A stretch of 39,080 bases of DNA from an uncultured Candidatus Saccharibacteria bacterium (lineage in GTDB: Bacteria; Patescibacteriota; Saccharimonadia; Saccharimonadales; Saccharimonadaceae). Location: the NCBI GenBank assembly GCA_938041435.1, contig CALISR010000004.1, forward strand, positions 1-39,080. Reading direction: 5' to 3'. Under the pieces are notes generated by a model, which was not told where the DNA came from, ran no database searches, and worked only from the letters and a program-made list of their open reading frames with translations. Positions 8,286-15,274 of the stretch are shown here, one piece after another; the stretch's first letter is position 1; every line of letters begins with the position of its first letter. A program made the translations under genes and the position numbers.

Positions 8286-8574
8286 CCAGTGAACCCCCAT
8301 TCACAGCATCTACAGGGACGAAAATAAACATTTTGCCGTCTACTTCAATCTCCTCGCTGTCATTATACTTCGTAAAATATATTTTGTTGCCAAGGAATTT
8401 CGAGAGTGTCTCCTCTTTATCTGTGGCAACACCGTCTTGGTGAATATACACAGCCTTCAGCGTTCCGCTCGTGTGGCTGCCATGATCCCCTTGTGAGATA
8501 GACAGACTCGAGCCATATTTATTAGTCACCTCTACCAGGCAAAACCCTGGCATGACATGTAACTGTGTGCTCAT
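8278..8574 (-). CDS. groS: Phage-encoded co-chaperonin (GroES-like)
   Basis: A 98-residue protein of normal GroES length directly upstream of groEL, with an 8-nt stop/start overlap. The fold is suggested by an N-terminal strand (MPGFCLVEV), a presumed mobile loop around SSLSIS (residues 22-27), the GTLKAVYIH strand corresponding to the G-x-V-x-AVG motif, and a C-terminal FIFVPVDAV strand. The mobile loop lacks the standard Ile-Val-Leu tripeptide, perhaps matching the altered phage GroEL. GGAG lies 8 nt before the start, and an extended -10 promoter lies 36 nt upstream of the start. Confidence 0.85.
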   Translation of the reverse strand: MSTQLHVMPGFCLVEVTNKYGSSLSISQGDHGSHTSGTLKAVYIHQDGVATDKEETLSKFLGNKIYFTKYNDSEEIEVDGKMFIFVPVDAVNGGSLDA

Positions 8575-8609
8575 TGTTGTGCTCCTATTTAGTTATTACT
8601 TGTGTATCC

Positions 8610-8618
8610 ATTATAACA
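8610..8618 (-). promoter_or_regulatory. Extended -10 promoter for groES-groEL
   Basis: On the minus strand the sequence is TGTTATAAT (8618 down to 8610), a perfect TATAAT with an extended TGn element. No good -35 hexamer is present, as expected for the extended -10 class. The predicted start near 8603 leaves a short leader with GGAG. Confidence 0.65.
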
Positions 8619-8630
8619 TTAGGGTAGAAA

Positions 8631-8660
8631 CCAAAAAAGAGGCCGGGGCCCCTCTCTTGG
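8631..8660 (-). terminator. Hairpin with T-run downstream of the 8676-9158 gene
   Basis: On the minus strand AGAGG and CCTCT pair around a GC-rich loop and are followed by TTTTTT. It lies between the structural-type gene and the chaperonin promoter and separates the two units. Confidence 0.55.
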
Positions 8661-8675
8661 TTTAGGTAGCGTAGA

Positions 8676-9158
8676 CTACACTTCGCACCAGAAATAGTGA
8701 CCAGCTGGAACAGCGCTACGGGTGTAAACCTTAGCTCCAGCCGTAACCTTCTTGAGGTTATCGTAGTCATTAGGGCGAACCTGCACACCAGTGTTGGCCG
8801 AAACATCCTCGAGAATTTGGTCGCGGAGGTAAACGTAGTCGCCCGAAACCTGAATAAACTCAAGGAGCTGTTTGTTGTTGATAAGGATAGTACCATCTTG
8901 CCAACCATCAGCTTGGTGACCAGGCTTCAACTGGATAACGGTGTCTCCGGTTTTAGCATCAGCTGCCAACCCGCCGTTTTTGTTTGTGGCGTCGTTTTTC
9001 ATCCCAGTCCAATATGGCTGAGCGTCGGTGTCTGCCGACTTACAATAACGGAACTGCCGTCCCGTGTCTGTAAACGCAATTTGGCCGATCACGCCACGCT
9101 TATCTGGAGTCGTGGTAAATTGTGATTCTGGCACTGCTACGCCGTAATTTACTAGCAT
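8676..9158 (-). CDS. Putative capsid decoration/structural protein
   Basis: A 160-residue, mostly beta-type protein with elements such as GQIAFTDTGRQFRYCKSADT and AAxAxxGDTVIQLKPGHQ, which resemble small structural (head fibre or decoration) proteins of podoviruses. This is a family resemblance, not a firm assignment. The start has GGAGAC 8 nt upstream. It stands alone on the minus strand beside the chaperonin genes, far from other virion genes. It is followed by a hairpin terminator. An alternative is a non-virion beta-sandwich protein. Confidence 0.6.
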   Translation of the reverse strand: MLVNYGVAVPESQFTTTPDKRGVIGQIAFTDTGRQFRYCKSADTDAQPYWTGMKNDATNKNGGLAADAKTGDTVIQLKPGHQADGWQDGTILINNKQLLEFIQVSGDYVYLRDQILEDVSANTGVQVRPNDYDNLKKVTAGAKVYTRSAVPAGHYFWCEV

Positions 9159-9208
9159 ATTTTGTCTCCTATGATTAAATGCTGTTCTAACTTAATACTA
9201 ACATATAA

Positions 9209-9232
9209 GGAGGGCTTTCGCCCCCCCTATTC
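9209..9232 (-). terminator. GNRA-capped terminator closing the WhiB/VRR-NUC operon
   Basis: On the minus strand GGGGGGC-GAAA-GCCCTCC (9226-9209) is a 7-bp stem with a GAAA tetraloop followed by TTATAT. It lies just after the nuclease gene ending at 9247. Confidence 0.65.
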
Positions 9233-9246
9233 TTTCTAGTGTTGTT

Positions 9247-9699
9247 CTAGAAAATTTGATCGTTTGGTATTTGTTTTCGTCTTTCTTTGTAGTCTGTCAT
9301 AGCCATGTATTTGTCTATTTGGTCTTTTGCATCGTCAAATCCTACAGCGAATGTACATCGATAACCTCGTTCGCTCAGACGCTTCATATAGGCGTGTTGC
9401 TCAGCAAAGTGCTCGTTTGCCCAGCTGCCGTCCTTTTTCATGAGGCGAACCCCTTCACGCTTCAGCTCGAGGTACAGCCCGTGATACCAGTCACCCGCTA
9501 GCTGTGCTGGCTCTGCGATAAACAGATCTGGGTAACCTCTACCCTCCTGTAACGCTTTGTGCTTGATAGCTTGCCCCATAGTCATCTTAACGCCTGCGCT
9601 AAAGTCTGTACGGAATATGACGCCAGGGTACTGTAGCTTTAAATAGTCCACCACCATCTGGTGGATGGTGGACTCTTTTGCGGTTTTAACTCTCGCCAC
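9247..9699 (-). CDS. VRR-NUC family nuclease
   Basis: A 150-residue member of the VRR-NUC branch of the PD-(D/E)XK nucleases. Visible features are Glu9 in the first helix, the core RGYPDLFIAEP (Asp58), LYLELKRE giving Glu78-x-Lys80, and a helix with Gln101 in AEQHAYMKRL. Length is normal for phage stand-alone VRR-NUC proteins, which are structure-selective DNA nucleases used in recombination or replication-intermediate processing. The start is GTG, with AAGG about 8 nt upstream, and it overlaps the preceding gene by 14 nt. This is a second PD-(D/E)XK enzyme, distinct from the one fused to FtsK. Confidence 0.85.
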   Translation of the reverse strand: MARVKTAKESTIHQMVVDYLKLQYPGVIFRTDFSAGVKMTMGQAIKHKALQEGRGYPDLFIAEPAQLAGDWYHGLYLELKREGVRLMKKDGSWANEHFAEQHAYMKRLSERGYRCTFAVGFDDAKDQIDKYMAMTDYKERRKQIPNDQIF

Positions 9700-10108
9700 G
9701 GTACATACCTTCTATGATCATGACCTTGAGCGTTTCTAGGACGGCCAGGTCTTTCATAGCCATTACTCGACCAGATAGGTCATCTCGCGGTATAGCCTTC
9801 TTGATACGTCCGTTGTAGCGTGGGATAGTCGAGAGAATTGAGCCGTTCATAGTAACCTCATAGCGGCTTTTCTCCTCTTTTACATCGAACTTCTCATTTT
9901 TAAGGAGCACCCGTTGGATGTTGTCCAATGCTGCAAAGGATAGTTCTGCGTACGGTGTAGCGCGTCCACCCTTTTTGCCGGCGATAGACGCCAGTTTTGG
10001 GTTCTTGCCAAATCCCTTCTTTACCTTAGCAGACCCGCCTAGCTTGCCAATTTTTTTGTAGTAGTCATCACCATGCGTTAGGCGTTTGTCATATTTGCTT
10101 TGTTTCAT
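9686..10108 (-). CDS. KGG-motif protein of unknown function
   Basis: A 140-residue basic protein. Residues about 20-50 carry two Gly-Gly elements of the KGG type (KLGGSAKVKKGFGKNP and AGKKGGRAT), found in stress-type KGG proteins and in some phage proteins. The C-terminal half has a beta strand with charged surface followed by helices (LAVLETLKVMII). It overlaps the VRR-NUC gene downstream and a small gene upstream, so all three are translated as a block. A DNA-associated role is plausible from charge and neighbours but unproven. Confidence 0.6.
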   Translation of the reverse strand: MKQSKYDKRLTHGDDYYKKIGKLGGSAKVKKGFGKNPKLASIAGKKGGRATPYAELSFAALDNIQRVLLKNEKFDVKEEKSRYEVTMNGSILSTIPRYNGRIKKAIPRDDLSGRVMAMKDLAVLETLKVMIIEGMYRGES

Positions 10109-10274
10109 CGAACTTCTCCAATTCTTCCTTTTGTATTCTTGCGCTCTCTTTGCGTATAAACGCTATCGCTGATTTAAACCCTTGCTTTAGATTTATCTTT
10201 AATGCCTCGTCCATCATAGCGTTGAGCCGATAGTTAATACGGTCATCAACACCGTCTACATCGTTGGGTGCCAT
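10089..10274 (-). CDS. Hypothetical small helical protein
   Basis: A 61-residue, mostly helical protein (ALKINLKQGFKSAIAFIRKE). Its ATG at 10274 shares a base with the upstream stop (TGATG). A GTG two codons earlier is less likely. The C-terminus overlaps the following gene by about 20 nt. The family is unrecognised; tight overlaps on both sides support that it is a real gene. Confidence 0.55.
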   Translation of the reverse strand: MAPNDVDGVDDRINYRLNAMMDEALKINLKQGFKSAIAFIRKESARIQKEELEKFDETKQI

Positions 10275-10717
10275 CACATTTTTACCTGTTTGGTAATCGC
10301 GCTACGCACACCGCGTGTGTATTGCTTAGCTTGCACAGTATCAAGCCGCCGGTTGATGGCGTCAACGATAGCTTCGCGGTCGCTAATCTCTGCGAGCATC
10401 TGATCCTTGTGGGTTTGTAGCTCACTCTCTGGTAGGCCGTCTACCACCTCTTGCATTTCAAACAGTGCGGGCTGGACAGCCTCAGCTTCTGGCGTCTCCC
10501 AGTCGTGTGGCTCTACAGTGTTACCCTTGAATACGTCACGTGGCAATGCCAACTGGTCAACCATCATGTCGTTGCCTTGCCCGATATGTTTCTTATATTC
10601 GCTCATACTCTCCTCCGTTTGGTGTTTACAATGTCCGCGCAAGTGATCGCTTAGTGTGTCGAACTGTGCCCACTTGTCGTTAGTTTCTTGGTTTAGTTTT
10701 GGTGTGTTGTAGTTCAT
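10274..10717 (-). CDS. Hypothetical protein with two possible starts
   Basis: A 147-residue protein from ATG 10717, which overlaps the upstream stop (ATGA) and has GAGGG upstream. An internal in-frame ATG at 10606 (MSEYKKHIGQ) has a much stronger site, GGAGGAG, at ideal spacing, and would give 110 residues. The N-terminal 37 residues contain His and Cys (HLRGHCKH) but no clear metal site. The C-terminal half is a long helix (about 95-130). No family was recognised. Either start, or both, may be used. Confidence 0.55.
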   Translation of the reverse strand: MNYNTPKLNQETNDKWAQFDTLSDHLRGHCKHQTEESMSEYKKHIGQGNDMMVDQLALPRDVFKGNTVEPHDWETPEAEAVQPALFEMQEVVDGLPESELQTHKDQMLAEISDREAIVDAINRRLDTVQAKQYTRGVRSAITKQVKM

Positions 10718-10947
10718 TTTTGCCCTCTGTCTACTTGTATTAGTGTAATTTGTTGTTTTCTTTTATTGTATGACCAAAGCCTTACTTCTACACCGCTTGA
10801 CTCTACGTCTTTTCTCAGTAGTGTGGATATCCTGGTGCTGTCGTAGTAGTCAAGCGCATCAGCCAGCGACGACCATTCGCCCCAACTCAGGCTTGGCGGT
10901 CTACTTGATGCGCACATTTCAACTTGGTATAGATTGTCATCATCCAT
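10714..10947 (-). CDS. Hypothetical small protein
   Basis: A 77-residue protein with an alpha-beta look: an initial strand, the WGEWSSLADALDYYD helix, then strands VEVRLWSYNK and QITLIQVDR. It overlaps both neighbours by a few bases. The family is unrecognised. The general design, short strands around one helix, resembles the small early proteins encoded at 17102-21379, but sequence similarity is not convincing. Confidence 0.5.
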   Translation of the reverse strand: MDDDNLYQVEMCASSRPPSLSWGEWSSLADALDYYDSTRISTLLRKDVESSGVEVRLWSYNKRKQQITLIQVDRGQK

Positions 10948-11123
10948 TATGATAACCTCCCTACTTCATCTACAATTTTTTCTTTTAACATCTCGATCGC
11001 TGTGTATACTAGAGTCACGCCACTCTCGTCAATCTCAGTAATAGACGCACGCTTTTCTAGTTCGTCTAGGTCAATCTTGGCGTTTTCAACCAGCTCTTGC
11101 ACTTTGTATTTAGTTAGTAACAT
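10947..11123 (-). CDS. Hypothetical small helical protein
   Basis: A 58-residue protein starting MLLTKYKVQELVENAK. ATG 11123 is preferred over the earlier ATG at 11141 because GGAAG lies 7 nt upstream. It overlaps the preceding gene by 14 nt. It is charged and helical, probably a small regulator or adaptor, but no family is recognised. Confidence 0.5.
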   Translation of the reverse strand: MLLTKYKVQELVENAKIDLDELEKRASITEIDESGVTLVYTAIEMLKEKIVDEVGRLS

Positions 11124-11553
11124 TTTTAACTTCCTTTGCAAACGCGGTTACTCCACGTTCTTTTAGCGAGTCGATAATCTCGTCTGCATTTCCCCTTCTA
11201 TAGGCTTTGGCGGCCCTTTCGTTCACAGTCGCCGTTATCTCTTTATCGTTGATATGTAAGAGATATAGCGTAGTGTCTTTGATGCCAATCTTATATAGCG
11301 GCTCATCTCGCTTATCTAGCGGGGTTGATGCGTATCTGTATAGTGTATCGAGCAGGTACTTTCGATAATCTGGTGCTGTGTTAGTTGTCACCTTCATGCT
11401 ATATGCTTTGTCTACTTGTACACTTCCAGCACCCCAGCTATCATCGTACACATTCACAAACGTACCGTGAGCCTCATTTTGTATGTGCGCCCGAAACCCG
11501 GCCGCCGTTAGCTCATCGATCAACTCTGGTGTGGTTATATAGTCTTTACTCAT
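11110..11553 (-). CDS. Hypothetical phage protein
   Basis: A 147-residue alpha/beta protein of unrecognised family. The N-terminus (TTPELIDELTAAGFRAHIQ) suggests a helix-strand start. The middle has strands with GTFVNVYDD and a helical YRKYLLDTLYRYA segment, and the C-terminus is helical. It overlaps the WhiB-like gene upstream by 8 nt and the next gene downstream by 14 nt, so it sits in the same operon. No catalytic residues are evident. Confidence 0.55.
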   Translation of the reverse strand: MSKDYITTPELIDELTAAGFRAHIQNEAHGTFVNVYDDSWGAGSVQVDKAYSMKVTTNTAPDYRKYLLDTLYRYASTPLDKRDEPLYKIGIKDTTLYLLHINDKEITATVNERAAKAYRRGNADEIIDSLKERGVTAFAKEVKNVTN

Positions 11554-11809
11554 ACATTGCTACCTTCGTTGCTAGGATACCCATACGCTCACGTGGTGTT
11601 AGTCCACCGCGCATACCGTACTCTACGTCGCCAGTCATCAGCGCGTCCGCTAGACACTCACCCTTGACTGGGCACTCCGCACAAATCTTGCGTGCATCAT
11701 TGTAGTTATTGTATCCGTTGTACTCATCGGCGTATGCTTTGTTCGCCGGGAAGAAAGCTTCCGGGTCTGTTTGTGCGCACAGTGCGCTGCCTCGCCATTT
11801 ATTCTCCAT
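11546..11809 (-). CDS. WhiB-like iron-sulfur transcription factor
   Basis: An 87-residue protein with the Wbl signature. The four cysteines C11, C43, C46 and C52 follow the C-xn-C-x2-C-x5-C pattern that holds a 4Fe-4S cluster. SALCAQTDPEAFFP and the EYGMRGGLTPRER turn near residues 60-72 also match. The usual turn is G-(V/I)-W-G-G; here Trp is replaced by Arg, which may alter contact with the host sigma factor region 4. WhiB proteins are essentially confined to Actinobacteria and their phages, making this the main host clue. It probably redirects or inhibits host transcription. It overlaps its neighbours by about 10 nt. Confidence 0.88.
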   Translation of the reverse strand: MENKWRGSALCAQTDPEAFFPANKAYADEYNGYNNYNDARKICAECPVKGECLADALMTGDVEYGMRGGLTPRERMGILATKVAMYE

Positions 11810-12020
11810 TGTCTAGCCTCCCAAATAGTTTGTTTTCTATCATCGCGACCGCCCAGTCCGTAGCAGCAGTTGGTGGTGTGTTGCGGTTCTTATGTTGCTC
11901 TTCCCACATATCGTACTGCGCTTGGATAATCCCCATTTGGATAAGGCCTATAATCTCCTTAGCCTTCATACCGTTGTTGGTTGATTTGTCAAGAATTTCT
12001 AGAATTTTCTGTTTCATCAA
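11799..12020 (-). CDS. Hypothetical small helical protein
   Basis: A 73-residue protein with a small HTH-like N-terminal half (ILEILDKSTNNGMKAKEIIGLI) and a helical C-terminus. The stop overlaps the start region of the WhiB-like gene. The N-terminal pattern could be a winged-helix fragment, but this is a guess. The start follows directly on the stop of the membrane protein upstream. Confidence 0.5.
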   Translation of the reverse strand: MMKQKILEILDKSTNNGMKAKEIIGLIQMGIIQAQYDMWEEQHKNRNTPPTAATDWAVAMIENKLFGRLDNGE

Positions 12021-12254
12021 TTAATCATCCTTGCACGTCACCGCTATTGTGATAAATGAGATTGTCTCAATCGCTTTGCTTACTGTCCATAGGATCATGA
12101 TTACAGATAATAGTCCCCACCAGAAGCCGCTATCAAACCCTTTTGCACTGAGTAGCCATGCTGTGAGTACACCTAATACTGTCACGTACATGATGCGTAC
12201 AAAAGCAACTACAACCATCACTTTATGATAATCGTTATTATTTTGTTGTTCCAT
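12021..12254 (-). CDS. Hypothetical membrane protein, first gene of the WhiB operon
   Basis: A 77-residue protein with two transmembrane helices (about residues 12-37 and 43-70) and short polar ends. It has a strong ribosome binding site (AGAGGAGAAATTC before ATG) and a consensus promoter, so it is the first gene of the operon that runs to the VRR-NUC gene. The function is unknown; small two-helix membrane proteins in early operons can be superinfection-exclusion or membrane-modifying factors, but nothing here proves that. Confidence 0.6.
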   Translation of the reverse strand: MEQQNNNDYHKVMVVVAFVRIMYVTVLGVLTAWLLSAKGFDSGFWWGLLSVIMILWTVSKAIETISFITIAVTCKDD

Positions 12255-12284
12255 GAATTTCTCCTCTCTTTTGTTTATGTTTCT

Positions 12285-12313
12285 ATTCTAACGTAACCAT
12301 TAGCTAAAGTCAA
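12285..12313 (-). promoter_or_regulatory. Early-type promoter for the WhiB operon
   Basis: On the minus strand TTGACT (12313-12308), a 17-bp spacer and TAGAAT (12290-12285), followed by the shared leader AGAAACATAAACAAAAGAGA and GGAGAA. Confidence 0.8.
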
Positions 12314-12328
12314 CGCTTTTACTCAACT

Positions 12329-12598
12329 TTATTTATCTCGTAGTTCCCACCGCCTAATATACCGGCCATTCATCTCTAGCCGTGTACTTCGTCCCCACCC
12401 AACACACTCAAAGTCTAACGTGCGGAACACCCCGCCGATAGTGTTGTGGTGCAGGAACTTCGGTAGTGGCTTTTTCTTGAGTACGTCCTCAATTGTCACA
12501 TATTGCTGTGTCTTGAGGAGGCGGCGAGCCGTAGCCCGCGCATCCTCTAGCCATTTGATTTTTTCTGCCTTGAACATATCATTTACTGTTCGTGCCAT
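12329..12598 (-). CDS. Small winged-helix-like phage protein
   Basis: An 89-residue protein starting MARTVNDMFK. ATG 12598 is preferred over 12604 because AGGAG is 7 nt upstream. Layout: an N-terminal helix, ARATARRLLKTQQYVTIEDVL (helix then strand, typical of an HTH entry), HHNTIGGVFRTLDFECVGW, and a C-terminal hairpin. It resembles a widespread family of small phage proteins in replication/recombination clusters that look like winged-helix DNA-binding domains. It lies just downstream of the nuclease-FtsK gene and may help it load on DNA; that link is inference. Confidence 0.6.
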   Translation of the reverse strand: MARTVNDMFKAEKIKWLEDARATARRLLKTQQYVTIEDVLKKKPLPKFLHHNTIGGVFRTLDFECVGWGRSTRLEMNGRYIRRWELRDK

Positions 12599-12612
12599 AG
12601 TCATTCTCCTTT

Positions 12613-14577
12613 CTAGATATACAGACCCTGTAGGCGCTGTAATGATTTTACTGTTGGGTCGCTATAGAGCAGGTCGCCCTTGCCGGTGAGGGACTCAGCC
12701 CCTACATCATCCAAGATTATCTTACTGTTGATAGAGTTTGTGACACTGAAAGCAATCTTTGTTGGTATGTTTGCCTTGATGAGTCCAGTCACAACATCAG
12801 CTGATGGGCGCTGTGTGGCAAGGACTAGGTGGATGCCAACCGCTCGTGCTTTCTGCGCTAGCCTAATTATAGACTCTTCCGCAGAAGGTGGGTTATTCTC
12901 GTTCACACGCTTTACAGCTGCCTTCAGGGCTGCTTTGGTGAGTTTGCCGCCGGTGAGTGTTACCTCATCTAGGATGGCATCCTTGAGCCCTTCGTAGTCT
13001 ATATTCGACAATGGATTTTTCTTGCTTGTCATCATTAGATCTGCAAACTCGTCTACTATTACAATGATACGCGGCATTTCTCCCTCGTAGTCCGCAATGT
13101 CTCGGACATGCTTCTTGCGTAGTTCCTTATACCGTCGTCCCATCTCTGCCACAAGGTCATGGAATTTGCCTGTCGCTTCTTTGGGGCTGGTAATAATGTC
13201 ACCATCCAGGTGCTCGTCACCCTCGTACACAGCAAGCTCAACCTCTTTAGGATCAATCAGCACGAGCTTCATCTGTTCTGGTGTGAGTTGCTTTGTGAGG
13301 CAATCCAGGATCACGTTTATCATAACAGACTTACCCGCGCCAGTTTGGCCAGCGATGAGGAGGTGAGGAGTCTTTATAACGTCACAGTAGTGAACCTTTC
13401 CGAAAGCGTCCATACCGATAGGAAACTCAAATGTACCTGGTTTGAGATGTTCATCTGTGAGCGGAACTACCTTACGCTCTTTGTTAGGAATCTCGATACC
13501 TACAAGGTTCGTACCTGCAATAGGAGCTTCGATACGTACGGACTCGCTCTCAAGGGCGATAGCAAGGTCGCTAGCCTTATCTGCGATGCGCTTCATACTC
13601 ACGCCACGGTTAGGTTGCATCGTGTACTTGATCACCTGCGGCCCGACGTATGTCTCGCCCATCTTACCACCGATACCAAACTCGATAAGCTTACGAAGGA
13701 TTTTCTCCTCGTCTGTACCTGTGCCGTCATCGATGACAACGTTCTGTTGCTCAAAAGTATCAGCTACGCGTACTTGTCGCTTGATCTTAGCGGCGTCAAA
13801 GCCTTCCTGCTGGTTGGCAATAATATCCATACTATTCGCACCGTTCAATCGATCGTTCATATTAGGGAAGAACTTCGACCGATCATCGTTCACATACTCA
13901 AATACGTTGGTAATGATTTTCTTTGCGATAGGCGCGAAAGCAAGGATAGATTGGCGATCAAACACTACGTCCCGGCACTGTGGCGAGCCGTCACGGTTGA
14001 TCGTTTTCTTTATTTCCTTAAATACTACCTCTGTTACTTCCTGATTATATTCCGCTTCTGCTAATACGAGGTAGACATAAGCCTGCATAAGGTACTTATA
14101 ACTCTCCTCGTCATCTGGGCTGTAAGCTGTAACCGTCTTGTAGTCGATAAGGCGGAGGCCGTTGTCGCGCACCACCATGTCGATCACACCGACCATTGGT
14201 ACGTTTGCGATACTAGCCTCGAGGCGTTTCTCTACATCTACTACTTCATCGTAGTGTGGTGCTTCCTCAAAGTATTTATTAACGAGACGTGTGTAGTCCT
14301 GCATCATCTTTTCACGGCTACCAGTCTTGCCAAAGTCAATCTCAGAGTCACTAATGTAGCTCATTTCCTCTAGGCCTGCCTCGATGGCAGCCTGTACATT
14401 ACCACCATCTTTGTCGTAGTAAGTTTCCATAGCTTTGTGGAAGCTCGTGCCTACTACGAGTGATGGTGTTTTAGGGTTATCATAGATCTTTGCAATGTAG
14501 CGCTTCTGAAACTCAACCTGGTTGTTTAGAAACGTCACGATTGCCGAGTATGACAGGTGCTCGACTCTACTCATCAT
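12613..14577 (-). CDS. RecB/Cas4-type nuclease fused to an FtsK-type DNA translocase
   Basis: A 654-residue single polypeptide. Residues 1-230 are a PD-(D/E)XK nuclease of the RecB/AddB/Cas4 group: GTSFHKAM with His47, GVID with Asp133, LIDYKT with Asp145 and Lys147, and the MQAYVYL helix with Gln165. There is no four-cysteine iron-sulfur cluster. Residues about 285-375 match the FtsK region before the motor (GPQVIKYTMQP, VRIEAPI, GIEIPNKER). Residues 400-654 are the FtsK RecA-like motor with Walker A GQTGAGKS (410-417), Walker B IIVIVDEFADL (Asp509-Glu510) and LVLATQRPSADVVTGLIKA. It ends right after the motor and lacks the DNA-orienting gamma domain. A 45-residue insert follows Walker B. 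It overlaps the annealase gene by 11 nt. It probably resects or processes DNA while translocating. Confidence 0.9.
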   Translation of the reverse strand: MMSRVEHLSYSAIVTFLNNQVEFQKRYIAKIYDNPKTPSLVVGTSFHKAMETYYDKDGGNVQAAIEAGLEEMSYISDSEIDFGKTGSREKMMQDYTRLVNKYFEEAPHYDEVVDVEKRLEASIANVPMVGVIDMVVRDNGLRLIDYKTVTAYSPDDEESYKYLMQAYVYLVLAEAEYNQEVTEVVFKEIKKTINRDGSPQCRDVVFDRQSILAFAPIAKKIITNVFEYVNDDRSKFFPNMNDRLNGANSMDIIANQQEGFDAAKIKRQVRVADTFEQQNVVIDDGTGTDEEKILRKLIEFGIGGKMGETYVGPQVIKYTMQPNRGVSMKRIADKASDLAIALESESVRIEAPIAGTNLVGIEIPNKERKVVPLTDEHLKPGTFEFPIGMDAFGKVHYCDVIKTPHLLIAGQTGAGKSVMINVILDCLTKQLTPEQMKLVLIDPKEVELAVYEGDEHLDGDIITSPKEATGKFHDLVAEMGRRYKELRKKHVRDIADYEGEMPRIIVIVDEFADLMMTSKKNPLSNIDYEGLKDAILDEVTLTGGKLTKAALKAAVKRVNENNPPSAEESIIRLAQKARAVGIHLVLATQRPSADVVTGLIKANIPTKIAFSVTNSINSKIILDDVGAESLTGKGDLLYSDPTVKSLQRLQGLYI

Positions 14578-15244
14578 CGCTCTCCTCTCCGTTATTAGCG
14601 TTAGCGGTTAGTTCTTCCTCTACGTAGATACCTGCAATATCAAAGCCTGCGCGCAGAGCGTTAGCCTCAGCACATTTGGTGAGCATCACGATAGGCATCG
14701 TTTTCCAGTTGCTCATTGGTTGCCCCTCACGGTTAGTGCGCACAAATTCATCATAGTATGCTGTGTAGCGTGTAACCTCTATTGGTGCGCTCGTATTGTC
14801 CCAGCGACCAAATACAGGCACTGTGACGCTCAGGAGCTTATCTCCATCCTTTTTAACTTCTGCTGCGCCTGTGTGAGTGTATACACCGCCTTTCCGTGCC
14901 AGCTTGCGTAATCCGTGGATGCTCACGATTGGCATTAACTCCTCACCTCGTCGGTTTGAGTCCCAGATATATGTAGCGTAAATCTCCTTTTTAAACGGGT
15001 TTAAGCCGTATTGGTTAGCGATAGCCATAAATACCCGTAAGTCGCCAATTGGACGCATCTCACCCGTCTTGGTGAGGCCTAGGACGCTTTTATGGAGGGT
15101 AGCGATCAAGCTAAGCGTCTGTTTCTCATTCTCGGCGTTGCTGATCATTCCCTTAGCGAGCGGTACGACTGGCTCATATTGGTTTTTTAGTGCAACCTGT
15201 AGAGCCCTCTTTTCGTCACGTTTTGTTATTTCTTGCTGTGTCAT
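14567..15244 (-). CDS. RecT/Bet-type single-strand annealing protein
   Basis: A 225-residue protein beginning MTQQEITKRD. Family features are the segment GDLRVFMAIANQYGLNPFKK, an IYATYIW strand, a PIVSIHGLRKLARKGG segment, and the C-terminal MPIVMLTKCAEANALRAGF helix typical of Bet/RecT annealases. It coats single strands and pairs them with complements, working with an exonuclease partner. Here the partner is presumably the co-translated nuclease-FtsK protein. ATG 15244 has AGAGGAGAA at good spacing, so the longer frame reaching 15355 is rejected. It has its own early promoter. Confidence 0.88.
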   Translation of the reverse strand: MTQQEITKRDEKRALQVALKNQYEPVVPLAKGMISNAENEKQTLSLIATLHKSVLGLTKTGEMRPIGDLRVFMAIANQYGLNPFKKEIYATYIWDSNRRGEELMPIVSIHGLRKLARKGGVYTHTGAAEVKKDGDKLLSVTVPVFGRWDNTSAPIEVTRYTAYYDEFVRTNREGQPMSNWKTMPIVMLTKCAEANALRAGFDIAGIYVEEELTANANNGEESDDE

Positions 15245-15274
15245 GCAAATTCTCCTCTCTTTGCTTATGATTCT

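Noticed and set aside
13159..14064. A 301-codon plus-strand frame opposite the nuclease-FtsK gene
   Set aside because: No ribosome binding site or promoter, atypical Cys/His/Leu-rich composition, and fully antisense to a gene with clear catalytic motifs. It is a shadow.
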